This document shows positions 16,076 to 23,765 of a DNA stretch of 64,000 nucleotides, piece by piece. The notes beneath the pieces were generated by a model. It was not told where the DNA came from. It saw only the letters and a list, made by a program, of their open reading frames with translations, and searched no databases. The DNA lies in NCBI RefSeq assembly GCF_004339565.1, contig NZ_SMFZ01000002.1:1798001-1862000 (forward strand). Direction: 5' to 3'. The stretch's first letter is position 1. Every line of letters begins with the position of its first letter. The stretch comes from Pseudonocardia endophytica. Its GTDB lineage: Bacteria; Actinomycetota; Actinomycetes; Mycobacteriales; Pseudonocardiaceae. The position numbers were made by a program, and so were the translations under genes.

Positions 16076-18434
16076 CGCCCTCGATCGTGTCGGCGTGCAG
16101 CATCAGCTCGTCCACCGCGGACGACGGGGCCGCGGCCGCCTCGACCGTGTCCGGGACGGCGTCCGCCTCGGCCATCATGCGCAACGACAGCCGCACCGAC
16201 GTCGGCGAGCCGGCCAGGATCTCCCCGGCCAGCTCGCGAGCGCCGTCGAGGGCCTTGCCGGCGCCGACCACGCGGTTCACCAGACCGGCGTCGAGCGCCT
16301 CGGATGCGCTCAGGCGCCGTCCGGTCAGGATCATCTCGGTGGCCAGGCGCGGCCCGACGATCCGCGGCAGGCGCACCACACCGCCCGCGGCGGCGACGAG
16401 CCCGACCCTCACCTCGGTCAGGCCGAACGACGCGGTCTCGTCGGCGACGGCGAGGTGGCAGGCCATCGCGATCTCGCACCCGCCGCCGAGCGCGTAGCCG
16501 TTCACGGCCGCGATCACCGGCTTCGTCATCGCCTGCCTGGCCGTGAGCCCGGCGAAGCCGTTCTTCGGCGTCCACATCGGCTTGCCGGACGCCGTCCAGC
16601 GCAGGTCGTTGCCGGCCGAGAACGCCGTGTCGCCCGCGCCGGTGAGGATCGCGACCCACAGGTCGTCGTCGGCGAAGAACGCGTCGAACACCTCGTCCAG
16701 CTCGTCGTTCGCCGGAGGGTGCACCGCGTTGCGCGCGTCCGGGCGGTCGATCGTCACCTCGAGCACGTGCCCGTCGCGGTGGATCCGGACGTGCTCGTAG
16801 CCGCCTCCGAACCCGACGGACCGGCGCGGGCACAGCGCGTCCATCCGCTCCCGGTCCGTCGTCACGCGGTTCCCGTGGCCGAACGAGCGCGCGTAGACCG
16901 ACGCACCCGCCGGCTCGCCGGCCAGTAGGTCGAGCGTCTCCTCGTCGCCGTCCGGCACGCGGGCGAGGAAACGGCGACCGTCGGCGTCGAGGCGGCCGAC
17001 GACGACGCCGGTGCGCGACCCGTCCTTCCCGTGCAGCACCGTCCATGACTCCACCGTGGACGGACCGTCCGGGTGTTCGGCGCGTGGCGCCGCCGGGACG
17101 CCGTCCAGTTCGGACTGCAGCTCCGCGTCGTCGTGCGTCCGCCACGGCGTCGGTGTGGTGGCGTAGACGCCCGCCGAGTACTTCGACGCGATCCCGCCGT
17201 TCGCTCCCACCAGCCCGAACGTGCCCGGAGCCGCCCGGCAGCGCTGCACGGTCTCGGCGATGGCGTGCAGCGAGTAGTCGTTGCCCGGGCCGCCGAAGAA
17301 CGGTAGCCCGCCGGTGAGCGTGAGCCCGCGCGGGTCGTCCGGTGCGATGCCGAACGCGTCGCACAGCGCGGACACGGCGATCGGGAAGCAGCTGTACAGG
17401 TCGAGTGTGGACAGGTCGTCGACGTCGATCCCGGCACGGTCGAGCGCGGCCCGGACGGCCGTGGCCGACGCCGGCGTCGTGCCCAGGTCCGGGCGGTCCA
17501 TCAGGTCGCGCTCGCGCAGGTCGGCGTACCCGTGCAGGAACACCCACCGGTCCTCCGCGACGCCGAGCCGCCGGGCGGTGCCCACCGAGCACAGCAACAC
17601 GGCCGCGCCCTGGTTCACCTGGTCCCTGGACACGAGGTAGCGGGTGTACGGGTCGGCGATCGGGCGGTTGCGCTCGTCCGGCGTGGCCAGCTCGTCGGCC
17701 GTGCGGGCGGTCGGCGCGGCGGCGTGCGGGTTCGTCGCCGCCACGGCGCTGAACGGGGCGAACAGTGCGCCCATCTCGGCCGCGTACTCGGCCGCGGTGC
17801 GACCGAGCCGGGTTCGACGGGCGTTGTCCAGCAACGCGTACCGGTGCGCCGGTGTGGTCAGGCCGTGGGCGAGCTCGGCCCGCGTCGCGACACCGGCAAG
17901 CCCGTAGCCCCGGTCCTCGAGCTGTCCTGCGACGGCCTCGGAGAAGTCCGGCGCGTCGTCGCGCCCGGACAGGTGACGGGCGGTGGAGATCGCCTCCCCG
18001 CCGACGACGAGTGCCACCTCGGAGGTTCCCGCGGCGATGCGCTGCGCCATCTCGGTCACCAGGTGCTGCGGCGACTGCCCGCCGGTGACGTCCAGGATCG
18101 CGTGGGCCGGGTCGGCGCCGATCCGTGCGGCGACCGAGCGCGGCACGTTGTCCGAGCGCCCGAGCGGCGCGTGCGAGAACGGCGTCGACACCTCGAACTG
18201 ACGGACGGCGGCCACCACGTCGATCGCGTCGGCCAGGTCGACGCCGCTGTCGCGCGGTGCTTCCCGCGCGGCTGCATCGACAGGGCCGGCGAGGTCGACG
18301 CCGCTGTCGCGCAGAGCCTCCCGCGCGGCCTCGGCGGCGAGGTCGACGGCGGACAGGCCGCGGTAGCCGTCGTCGTCGATCCGCTCGGAGGCCTGTCCGA
18401 CGCCGACCAGGACCGGCGTGCTCGGGTCGATCAC
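16029..18434 (-). CDS. Thiolase-like protein fused to enoyl-CoA hydratase/isomerase
   Basis: An uninterrupted 801-residue fusion. Residues 1-about 430 are a thiolase-like (SCP2-type) domain with DLYSCFPIAVSALCDAFGIA, GGLPFFGGPGNDYSLH and GANGGIASKYSAGVYAT. Residues about 440-530 match the extra C-terminal domain of type-1 thiolase-like proteins (VESWTVLHGKDG, GVVVGRLDADGRRFLA). Residues 546-801 are a crotonase with the oxyanion segments FSAGNDLRW and GYALGGGCEIAMACHLAVAD. The protein could add water to an enoyl-CoA and handle a 3-ketoacyl-CoA, though thiolase-like proteins often lack thiolysis. GTG at 18434 follows ATAGGAGGT. An in-frame 19-residue duplication sits near residue 50. An operator-like motif lies just upstream. 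The stop overlaps the convergent TetR gene. Confidence 0.8.
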   Translation of the reverse strand: MIDPSTPVLVGVGQASERIDDDGYRGLSAVDLAAEAAREALRDSGVDLAGPVDAAAREAPRDSGVDLADAIDVVAAVRQFEVSTPFSHAPLGRSDNVPRSVAARIGADPAHAILDVTGGQSPQHLVTEMAQRIAAGTSEVALVVGGEAISTARHLSGRDDAPDFSEAVAGQLEDRGYGLAGVATRAELAHGLTTPAHRYALLDNARRTRLGRTAAEYAAEMGALFAPFSAVAATNPHAAAPTARTADELATPDERNRPIADPYTRYLVSRDQVNQGAAVLLCSVGTARRLGVAEDRWVFLHGYADLRERDLMDRPDLGTTPASATAVRAALDRAGIDVDDLSTLDLYSCFPIAVSALCDAFGIAPDDPRGLTLTGGLPFFGGPGNDYSLHAIAETVQRCRAAPGTFGLVGANGGIASKYSAGVYATTPTPWRTHDDAELQSELDGVPAAPRAEHPDGPSTVESWTVLHGKDGSRTGVVVGRLDADGRRFLARVPDGDEETLDLLAGEPAGASVYARSFGHGNRVTTDRERMDALCPRRSVGFGGGYEHVRIHRDGHVLEVTIDRPDARNAVHPPANDELDEVFDAFFADDDLWVAILTGAGDTAFSAGNDLRWTASGKPMWTPKNGFAGLTARQAMTKPVIAAVNGYALGGGCEIAMACHLAVADETASFGLTEVRVGLVAAAGGVVRLPRIVGPRLATEMILTGRRLSASEALDAGLVNRVVGAGKALDGARELAGEILAGSPTSVRLSLRMMAEADAVPDTVEAAAAPSSAVDELMLHADTIEGVTAFAEKRAPVWRNR
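18231..18344. repeat. 57-bp in-frame tandem duplication inside the thiolase-like domain
   Basis: Two adjacent copies (18231-18287 and 18288-18344), nearly identical over their first 44 bp. They encode two runs of AAREA(L/P)RDSGVDLA near residues 36-75. The 57-bp period keeps the frame and adds 19 residues before the IDVVAAVR strand of the thiolase fold. Confidence 0.75.
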
Positions 18435-18448
18435 GGGACCTCCTATTC

Positions 18449-18464
18449 CTGAACGGTCTCCGTC
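18449..18464. promoter_or_regulatory. CTGAACG-N5-CGTC motif upstream of the thiolase-crotonase gene
   Basis: CTGAACG, five bases, then CGTC, read on the plus strand, 15 bp upstream of the GTG start. The same motif occurs twice in the TetR/nitronate monooxygenase intergenic region at 19164 and 19219. It is an imperfect inverted repeat (GAACG-N5-CGTCC), so it is a candidate operator of the TetR protein encoded at 18509. Confidence 0.6.
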
Positions 18465-18508
18465 CGTATCGACGGTAACCGGAGGCGGTGCCGCGCGACA
18501 ACGGCGGG

Positions 18509-19105
18509 TCAGATGTCCCTGCGCACGGCACCGACCAGGAAGTCGACGAGCTCGGCGGCGTACGACTCGACGTCGGCGGCCATCCTGGCCTGCAGATGCT
18601 CCGGCGCCGACCACACGTGCATCAGCACTCCGCCGCACAGCGTGTCCAGCAGCATCGTGACCGACGTCTCCGCCGGGATCTCGCCGCGCCCGATGCCGCG
18701 CCGCACCATCGCCCGTGCCGCGAGCACCTGCGACTCGCGCAGCGACTCCCACCGCGATCCGACGTCCGGGATGGACGGTGCTTCGACGATCAGACGCAGC
18801 ACGGCCCGGCCGCTCTCGCCGCGGTAGATGTCCAGCAGCTGCCGGGTGAGCAGCACCAGGTCGCCGCGGAGCGTGCCGGTGTCCACGTCGGCCACGTCGG
18901 CCAGCCGGTGGGTGAGCGCGTCCGCGAGCAGGCGCTCCTTCGACGGGTGGCGCAGGTAGATCGACGCCTTGCCGACGCCCGCCGCGCGGGCCACCGCGTC
19001 CATCGAGAACCCGGCCCATCCGGTGCGCCCGAACAGGTCCACGGCGGCGTCGGCGATCCGGCGGTCGACCTCGGGGTCCCGCGGGCGACCGGCGGCGGTG
19101 CTCAT
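18509..19105 (-). CDS. TetR family repressor
   Basis: 198 residues from the chosen ATG at 19105 (MSTAAGRPRD). The HTH region includes RIADAAVDLFGRTGWAGFSM and AVARAAGVGKASIYLRHPSKERLL. The C-terminal half resembles the TetR_C domain with RAVLRLIVEAPSIPDVGSRW. A GTG 18 bp upstream is an alternative start, but GAGGG precedes the ATG. It diverges from the nitronate monooxygenase gene across two copies of a shared motif; a third copy precedes the thiolase fusion gene 75 bp downstream of its own stop. It is the probable local regulator of both. Confidence 0.82.
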   Translation of the reverse strand: MSTAAGRPRDPEVDRRIADAAVDLFGRTGWAGFSMDAVARAAGVGKASIYLRHPSKERLLADALTHRLADVADVDTGTLRGDLVLLTRQLLDIYRGESGRAVLRLIVEAPSIPDVGSRWESLRESQVLAARAMVRRGIGRGEIPAETSVTMLLDTLCGGVLMHVWSAPEHLQARMAADVESYAAELVDFLVGAVRRDI

Positions 19106-19163
19106 CGCGCGCCCTCGCTGCACTCGGTCGACGGGCGGCTCATCGCGGACCTTCCGGGGGTTG

Positions 19164-19219
19164 CTGAACGACGACCGTCACCTTATCGTCCGAGCCGGTT
19201 ACGGACGACCATCGTTCAG
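19164..19219. promoter_or_regulatory. Two inverted CTGAACG-N5-CGTC motifs in a divergent promoter
   Basis: One copy on the plus strand at 19164-19179 and one on the minus strand at 19203-19219, with the arms CTGAACGA and TCGTTCAG facing each other. They lie between the TetR gene (start 19105) and the nitronate monooxygenase gene (start 19251). Confidence 0.65.
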
Positions 19220-19250
19220 GAAATGCCGTCGCACGAATCAGGAGACGCCG

Positions 19251-20390
19251 ATGCGCACCGCCCTCACCGACCTGCTCGGCGTCGAGGCTCCGCTGGTCGG
19301 GTTCAACCGCTCACCCGGCGTCGTCTCCGAGGTCAGCCGGTCCGGCGGGTTCGGCGTGCTGGCCGCGACGATGTACACGCCCGAGCAGCTCGACGCGCAG
19401 CTGACGTGGATCGAGCAGCAGGTCGAGGGGCGCCCGTACGGCGTGGACCTGCTCGTGCCCGGCAACGTCGCACACGGTGACCCGGCCGACCTGCTCGCGA
19501 GCCTGCGCGCCCAGATCCCCGACGAGCACGTCCGGTTCGTCGACGAGCTTCTGGAGCGCTACGAGATCCCGGCCCGTTCCCGCCCGCACGAGCAGGGCGG
19601 CGAGCTGCTGGCGAACTTCGACGCCACCGGCGTCGAGGCCCTGCTCGACGTCGTGTTCGCGCACCCGGTCGCGCTCGTCGCCAACGCGCTCGGCCCGCCG
19701 CCCGCGACGATGGTGGAGCGCGCCAAGGCATCCGGGGTGGCCGTCGCATCGCTCGTCGGCAAGCCGGAGCACGCGCGCCGCCAGCTCGACGCCGGCGTCG
19801 ACGTGCTCGTCGCGCAGGGCACCGAGGCTGGCGGGCACACCGGCACGATCACGACGATGGTGCTCACGCCCGAGATCGTCGACCTGGCGGGCGACGCGCC
19901 GGTGCTCGCCGCGGGCGGTGTCGCGTCCGGTCGGCAGATGGCCGCGGCGCTGGCGCTCGGCGCGTCCGGCGTGTGGTGCGGATCGGTCTGGTTGGCCAGC
20001 CACGAGGACATCACGCCGGACTCCGTGAAGCGCAAGTTCCTGTCCGCGAGCAGCAGTGACACGCTGCGGTCCCCGGCCAGGACCGGCAAGCCCGCCCGCC
20101 AGCTGCGCAGTGCCTGGCACGACGAGTGGGAGCGCCCGGGTAGCCCGGCGCCGCTCCCGATGCCGTTGCAGCCCATGCTGACCGGCGACGCGTGGGATCG
20201 GATCGACGAGGCCGCGGAGGCCGGGCACCCCGGCGCGACGGCGCTGGAGTCGTACTACATCGGACAGGTCGTCGGCGCTTTCGCCGAGCTCGCGCCCGCC
20301 GCGGAGATCACCCGCCGGATGATCGACGACTGTGCGGCCCGGCTCGGTGAGCTCGGCCGCCTGGGAGCGGAGTCCGCCGTCCGGGTCTGA
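19251..20390 (+). CDS. Nitronate monooxygenase / 2-nitropropane dioxygenase-like flavoprotein
   Basis: 379 residues of the FMN-binding TIM-barrel family. The N-terminus LLGVEAPLVGFNRSPGVVSEVSRSGGFGVLAA is typical, as are GVDVLVAQGTEAGGHTG and the phosphate-binding VLAAGGVASGRQMAAALALGASGVWCGSVWL. The family oxidises nitronates and also includes enoyl reductase-like and other flavin enzymes, so the substrate is open. It has an insert of about 30 residues between barrel strands, including RPHEQGGELLANFD. ATG at 19251 follows CAGGAG. Divergence from the TetR gene and the shared motif suggest joint control with the thiolase-crotonase fusion. Confidence 0.8.
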   Translation: MRTALTDLLGVEAPLVGFNRSPGVVSEVSRSGGFGVLAATMYTPEQLDAQLTWIEQQVEGRPYGVDLLVPGNVAHGDPADLLASLRAQIPDEHVRFVDELLERYEIPARSRPHEQGGELLANFDATGVEALLDVVFAHPVALVANALGPPPATMVERAKASGVAVASLVGKPEHARRQLDAGVDVLVAQGTEAGGHTGTITTMVLTPEIVDLAGDAPVLAAGGVASGRQMAAALALGASGVWCGSVWLASHEDITPDSVKRKFLSASSSDTLRSPARTGKPARQLRSAWHDEWERPGSPAPLPMPLQPMLTGDAWDRIDEAAEAGHPGATALESYYIGQVVGAFAELAPAAEITRRMIDDCAARLGELGRLGAESAVRV

Positions 20391-20397
20391 GCCGAGG

Positions 20398-20465
20398 CGG
20401 CGGGCGTGGAGGGTCGGCGGGCGTGGAGGGTCGGCGGGCGAGGGGGGTCGGCGGGCGAGGAGGGT
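20398..20465. repeat. Four 17-bp tandem repeats between convergent genes
   Basis: Unit CGGCGGGCGTGGAGGGT, four copies in 68 bp with one or two changes in the last two. The array fills the gap between the nitronate monooxygenase stop and the acyl-CoA dehydrogenase stop. Confidence 0.85.
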
Positions 20466-21610
20466 CAGGGCGCGTACTCGCGGCCCAGGAGGTGTCTCGC
20501 CACGACGAGCTTGGCGATCTGTGCCGTCCCGTCGCCGATCTCGAGTCCGATCACGTCGCGCAGGCGCTGGCCGACCGGGTTGTCGGTGGACCACCCGGCG
20601 TGCCCGAACGTGAGCAGGGCCTGGTGCACGGCGTCGACGGACAGCTTCGGTGCCCACCACTTCGCCATGTTGGCCGGCACGGCCGGATCCTTCCCCGAGT
20701 CCTTGAGCGACAGGGCCTCGTAGCAGAGATGACGGGCCGCACGGACCTGCGTCGCGAACTCGACGAGCGGGAACGCCAGCCCCTGGAAGCGGCCGATCGG
20801 CTGCCCGAACGCCTCCCGCTCGCGGGCGTAGTCGAGCGCGTCGTCCAGTGCCGCGGACGCGACGCCCAGGCACATCAACCCGATCACGGCGCGCGAGTAG
20901 TCGAACCCGCGCATCACGGCCCGGAAGCCCTCGCCCGCCTCGCCGACCATGTCCTCGGGGCCGACCCGCACGCCGTCGAAGTACAGGCTGGCGCGCCCGA
21001 TCGCACGGCTGCCGAGATCGTCGAGCGCCGTGCGGGACAGCGCGGGGTCGGTCATGTCGACCATGAACGCGGAGACGCCGCGGGCGCCCTCCGGCCCGGT
21101 GCGTGCGAACACGGCTCCGACGTGCGCGTACATCCCGAGCGAGATCGACGTCTTCTCGCCGACGAGCCGCCAGCCGTCGCCGTCCGGCTCGGCGCGCAGC
21201 CCGAGGTGGGCGGCGTCCGAACCGCGGTCCGGCTCGGTCAGGACCAGGGCCGGGACGGTCTCCCCGCGCGCCAGTGGCGGCAGCCAGCGCGACAGCTGTT
21301 CCTCGGTGGCGCCGGCCAGCAGGATCTCCGCGACGAGTGCGGAGTTCAGCAGCAGGTAGCAGGAGTTGAAGTCGGCGCGGGAGATCTCCTCGGCGGCCAG
21401 ACCGGTCGTGACGGCGTCCGCGTCCTGCCCGCCGAACCGCTCGGGGATCCGCAGCCCCGTCAGGCCCATCCCGGCCATCGCCGCGGGCAGCTCCGGGCGC
21501 ATCCGGGCCGCGACGTCGTCGGCGCGGTAGTGCGGCGCCAGCTCCTTGGCGCCGAACTCGCGCAGGGCGGCACGGAACGCCTCCTGCTCGTCGGTGAAGC
21601 CGAAGTCCAT
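20465..21610 (-). CDS. Acyl-CoA dehydrogenase with Asp at the catalytic-base site
   Basis: 381 residues with the full acyl-CoA dehydrogenase fold: N-terminal MDFGFTDEQEAFRAALREF, the flavin-binding LTEPDRGSDAAHL, and C-terminal REAFGQPIGRFQGLAFPLVEF. It forms a trans double bond using FAD and an electron-transfer flavoprotein. In most relatives the base is Glu in (Y)EGT; here the segment reads LEIGDGTAQI, so Asp stands at that position, as in cyclohexanecarboxyl-CoA dehydrogenase-type enzymes. That reading fits the BadH-like SDR encoded 1.4 kb away, but both assignments are inferred. It diverges from the LLM oxidoreductase gene with 76 bp between starts. Confidence 0.82.
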   Translation of the reverse strand: MDFGFTDEQEAFRAALREFGAKELAPHYRADDVAARMRPELPAAMAGMGLTGLRIPERFGGQDADAVTTGLAAEEISRADFNSCYLLLNSALVAEILLAGATEEQLSRWLPPLARGETVPALVLTEPDRGSDAAHLGLRAEPDGDGWRLVGEKTSISLGMYAHVGAVFARTGPEGARGVSAFMVDMTDPALSRTALDDLGSRAIGRASLYFDGVRVGPEDMVGEAGEGFRAVMRGFDYSRAVIGLMCLGVASAALDDALDYAREREAFGQPIGRFQGLAFPLVEFATQVRAARHLCYEALSLKDSGKDPAVPANMAKWWAPKLSVDAVHQALLTFGHAGWSTDNPVGQRLRDVIGLEIGDGTAQIAKLVVARHLLGREYAP

Positions 21611-21686
21611 CCCGCCCCTTCGCGATCGCCAGGAGGGGCGACGCTACGTTCGGTGCGGACCGGGCGTCAACGGACGGGGGAGCGGC

Positions 21687-22631
21687 ATGGCGGAGTGCGG
21701 GTACGGCGTGATGATCCCGACGTTCGACCCGTTCCGGGCCGGCAGCATCCCGCTGCTCGCCGGCGCCGCGCTCGCCGAGGAGCTCGGGTTCGACTCCGGC
21801 TGGGTCGGCGACCACCTGAGCTTCCACCCGCCGCTGCTGGACGCGCTCGGCGCGCTGTCCGGCGCGGCCGGGTGCACGCGGCGGATCGCGCTCGGCACCG
21901 GCGTGCTGCTGCTCCCGATGCGCCATCCGGTGTGGACGGCCAAGCAGGTGTCCACCCTGGACGCTCTGGCCCCCGGGCGGGTGCTGCTGGGTGTCGGCGT
22001 CGGCGGGGAGAACCCGCAGGAGTGGGAGGCCGCAGGCGTCCCGGTCGCGCAGCGCGGCGCGCGCCTCGACGAGTCGCTGGACATCGTGACGGCGCTGCTG
22101 CGCGGTGAGGCCGTGGACCACCGGGGTCCGCTGTTGCCGACCCGGTCGCCCGCGCTGGAACCGGCGCCGTCCGCGGTACCGCCGATCGTCGTCGGTGGGC
22201 GGTCGGACGCCGCGCTGCGCCGTGCTGCCCGGGTCGGCGACGCGTGGATGGGCGTCTGGATGTCGGCGCGGCGGGCGGGGGAGGTGGGTGAGCGCCTCGG
22301 TGAGTTCGCGGCCGACGCCGGACGACCGGTTCCGAGCCGGTTGATGATGCTGTTCGTGCACGTCGGCGACGGTGCGGGCGACGACAGCGCTGCCCGCGAC
22401 GAGGCCGCCGCGTTCGTGGGCGGCCAGTACGGCCTGCCGTTCGACGCCCTGGAGCGGTGGGCGCTGGTCGGTGGTGAGCAGCAGGTGGCGGACGGCCTGA
22501 ACGCGCTCGCCGACGCCGGGGTGTCCGGCGTGATCCTCGTGCCCGCCGCCCGCGACGTGCTGGAGCAGTACCGACGGCTGGCGGCGCTCCGGCCGTCGAC
22601 GCGCTGGGCGGGAGGCCCGGTCCCGGCGTGA
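21687..22631 (+). CDS. LLM class flavin-dependent oxidoreductase
   Basis: 314 residues of the luciferase-like monooxygenase fold. The segment AEELGFDSGWVGDHLSFHPPLLDAL and the later ALGTGVLLLPMRHPVWTAKQ are typical, as is PPIVVGGRSDAALRRAARVGDAWMGVW near the middle. Actinobacterial members often use F420 rather than FMN; the sequence does not decide. ATG at 21687 follows GGGGGAG. The longer frame upstream runs into the divergent promoter region. The TGA stop forms the first bases of the first 64-bp inverted-repeat element. Confidence 0.8.
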   Translation: MAECGYGVMIPTFDPFRAGSIPLLAGAALAEELGFDSGWVGDHLSFHPPLLDALGALSGAAGCTRRIALGTGVLLLPMRHPVWTAKQVSTLDALAPGRVLLGVGVGGENPQEWEAAGVPVAQRGARLDESLDIVTALLRGEAVDHRGPLLPTRSPALEPAPSAVPPIVVGGRSDAALRRAARVGDAWMGVWMSARRAGEVGERLGEFAADAGRPVPSRLMMLFVHVGDGAGDDSAARDEAAAFVGGQYGLPFDALERWALVGGEQQVADGLNALADAGVSGVILVPAARDVLEQYRRLAALRPSTRWAGGPVPA

Positions 22632-22941
22632 TCGCCGGTCGGGCGCGGACCGGTGCCGTGGGTGGCACGGATCGCTGCCGGACGGTCGATCACCGGTGTC
22701 CGGTCGGCCCGGCGGTGGCGGGTGATCGGCGTTCTGGTGCGGATCGAGGCCGTTGGTGGCACCTGTCGACGCCGGACCGCTGATCATGGGGTCCGCCGGG
22801 GTGCTGCCCCGGCGACAGACGGTGTAGTTCCGGCGGCGCTGCTCGCCTCGACCGCCGGCCCGGGGTGGCGCGGCACATGATCGGAGGATCGGTGCGGATC
22901 GATGCCGCTCGTGGCGCCGATCGGGGCCGGACCTCCGATCA
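22629..22941. repeat. Three 64-bp inverted-repeat-bounded elements
   Basis: Units at 22629-22692, 22723-22786 and 22878-22941, each exactly 64 bp and alignable without gaps. Each starts TGATCG and ends (T/C)GATCA; the third has perfect 10-bp arms (TGATCGGAGG and its complement). Conserved internal blocks are GCGGA, GCC-G-N3-GT-GGC (a potential small inner hairpin) and GCCGGAC. The region between the LLM and SDR genes (395 bp) contains no other gene that I can support. Confidence 0.85.
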
Positions 22942-23026
22942 TCGTGCGGGCGTGCCCGAGCGTCGCGCAGTGGGGAGCGGATAGGTTCGCCGGGGACGCC
23001 GTCGTCGACGAACAGGGAGTGCGCGG

Positions 23027-23764
23027 ATGAGCGACCGGATCGCCGTGGTGACCGGAGCCGGGTCGGGGATCGGGCGGGCTGTCGCGATCGCGCTCGCCGG
23101 AGCCGGGGACCGGGTCGTCGCGGCCGACCTGTCCGACGAGGGCGCGGCCGGGACCGTCGAGCAGAACCCGGACAGGATCGTCGCCGAGTCCGTCGACGTC
23201 GCCGACCCGGACTCCGTCGCGAACCTCGCGGCCGCCGTCGCCGACAAGCTCGGGACGCCGTCGGTGCTGGTCAACTGCGCGGGCTGGGACAAGACGGGCC
23301 CGTTCCTGGACGCCACGCCGGAGTTCGCGGACAAGGTCGTCGCGATCAACTACCTCGGCCAGGTGCACGTGTGCCGCGCGTTCCTGCCCGCCATGGTCGA
23401 GGCCGGGAACGGTGGCCGGATCGTCAACGTCGCGAGCGACGCCGGCCGCGTCGGCAGCTCCGGGGAGACGATCTACGCCGGGGCGAAGGGCGGCGTGATC
23501 GCGTTCTCCAAGTCGTTGGCCCGGGAGATGGCGCGTCACCAGATCGGCGTCAACGTCGTGTGTCCCGGCCCGACCGACACCCCGCTGTTCCACGACGGTG
23601 TCGACGAGAAGCTGGCCCAGTCGCTGATCCGGGCGATCCCGTTCCGCCGGCTCGCCCAGCCGGCCGAGATCGCCGCCGCGGTGCGCTTCTTCGCCTCCGA
23701 CGACGCGTCGTACATCACCGGCCAGGTGCTGTCCGTCAGCGGCGGCCTGACGATGGCGGGCTGA
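23027..23764 (+). CDS. SDR dehydrogenase, BadH-like (2-hydroxycyclohexanecarboxyl-CoA dehydrogenase type)
   Basis: A 245-residue classical SDR with TGAGSGIG at residues 9-16, NCAG near 82, a catalytic Ser in NVASDAGRVGSS and YAGAKGG as the Tyr-X3-Lys motif. The stretch NVVCPGPTDTPLF and the end ITGQVLSVSGGLTMAG closely resemble BadH, the NAD-dependent 2-hydroxycyclohexanecarboxyl-CoA dehydrogenase, though 3-oxoacyl-ACP reductases share part of this. ATG at 23027 follows CAGGGAG. It overlaps nothing and ends one base before the convergent META-domain gene. The Asp-type acyl-CoA dehydrogenase upstream would make two steps of the same alicyclic acid route. Confidence 0.75.
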   Translation: MSDRIAVVTGAGSGIGRAVAIALAGAGDRVVAADLSDEGAAGTVEQNPDRIVAESVDVADPDSVANLAAAVADKLGTPSVLVNCAGWDKTGPFLDATPEFADKVVAINYLGQVHVCRAFLPAMVEAGNGGRIVNVASDAGRVGSSGETIYAGAKGGVIAFSKSLAREMARHQIGVNVVCPGPTDTPLFHDGVDEKLAQSLIRAIPFRRLAQPAEIAAAVRFFASDDASYITGQVLSVSGGLTMAG

Positions 23765-23765
23765 C

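Noticed and set aside
19311..22787. A 1158-residue minus-strand open frame
   Set aside because: It runs through several genes, including antisense to nitronate monooxygenase and out of frame with the acyl-CoA dehydrogenase, and has no domain or consistent composition.
22784..23593. A 269-residue minus-strand frame over the repeat region and SDR gene
   Set aside because: Antisense to the BadH-like SDR and His/Arg/Asp-rich; no ribosome site.
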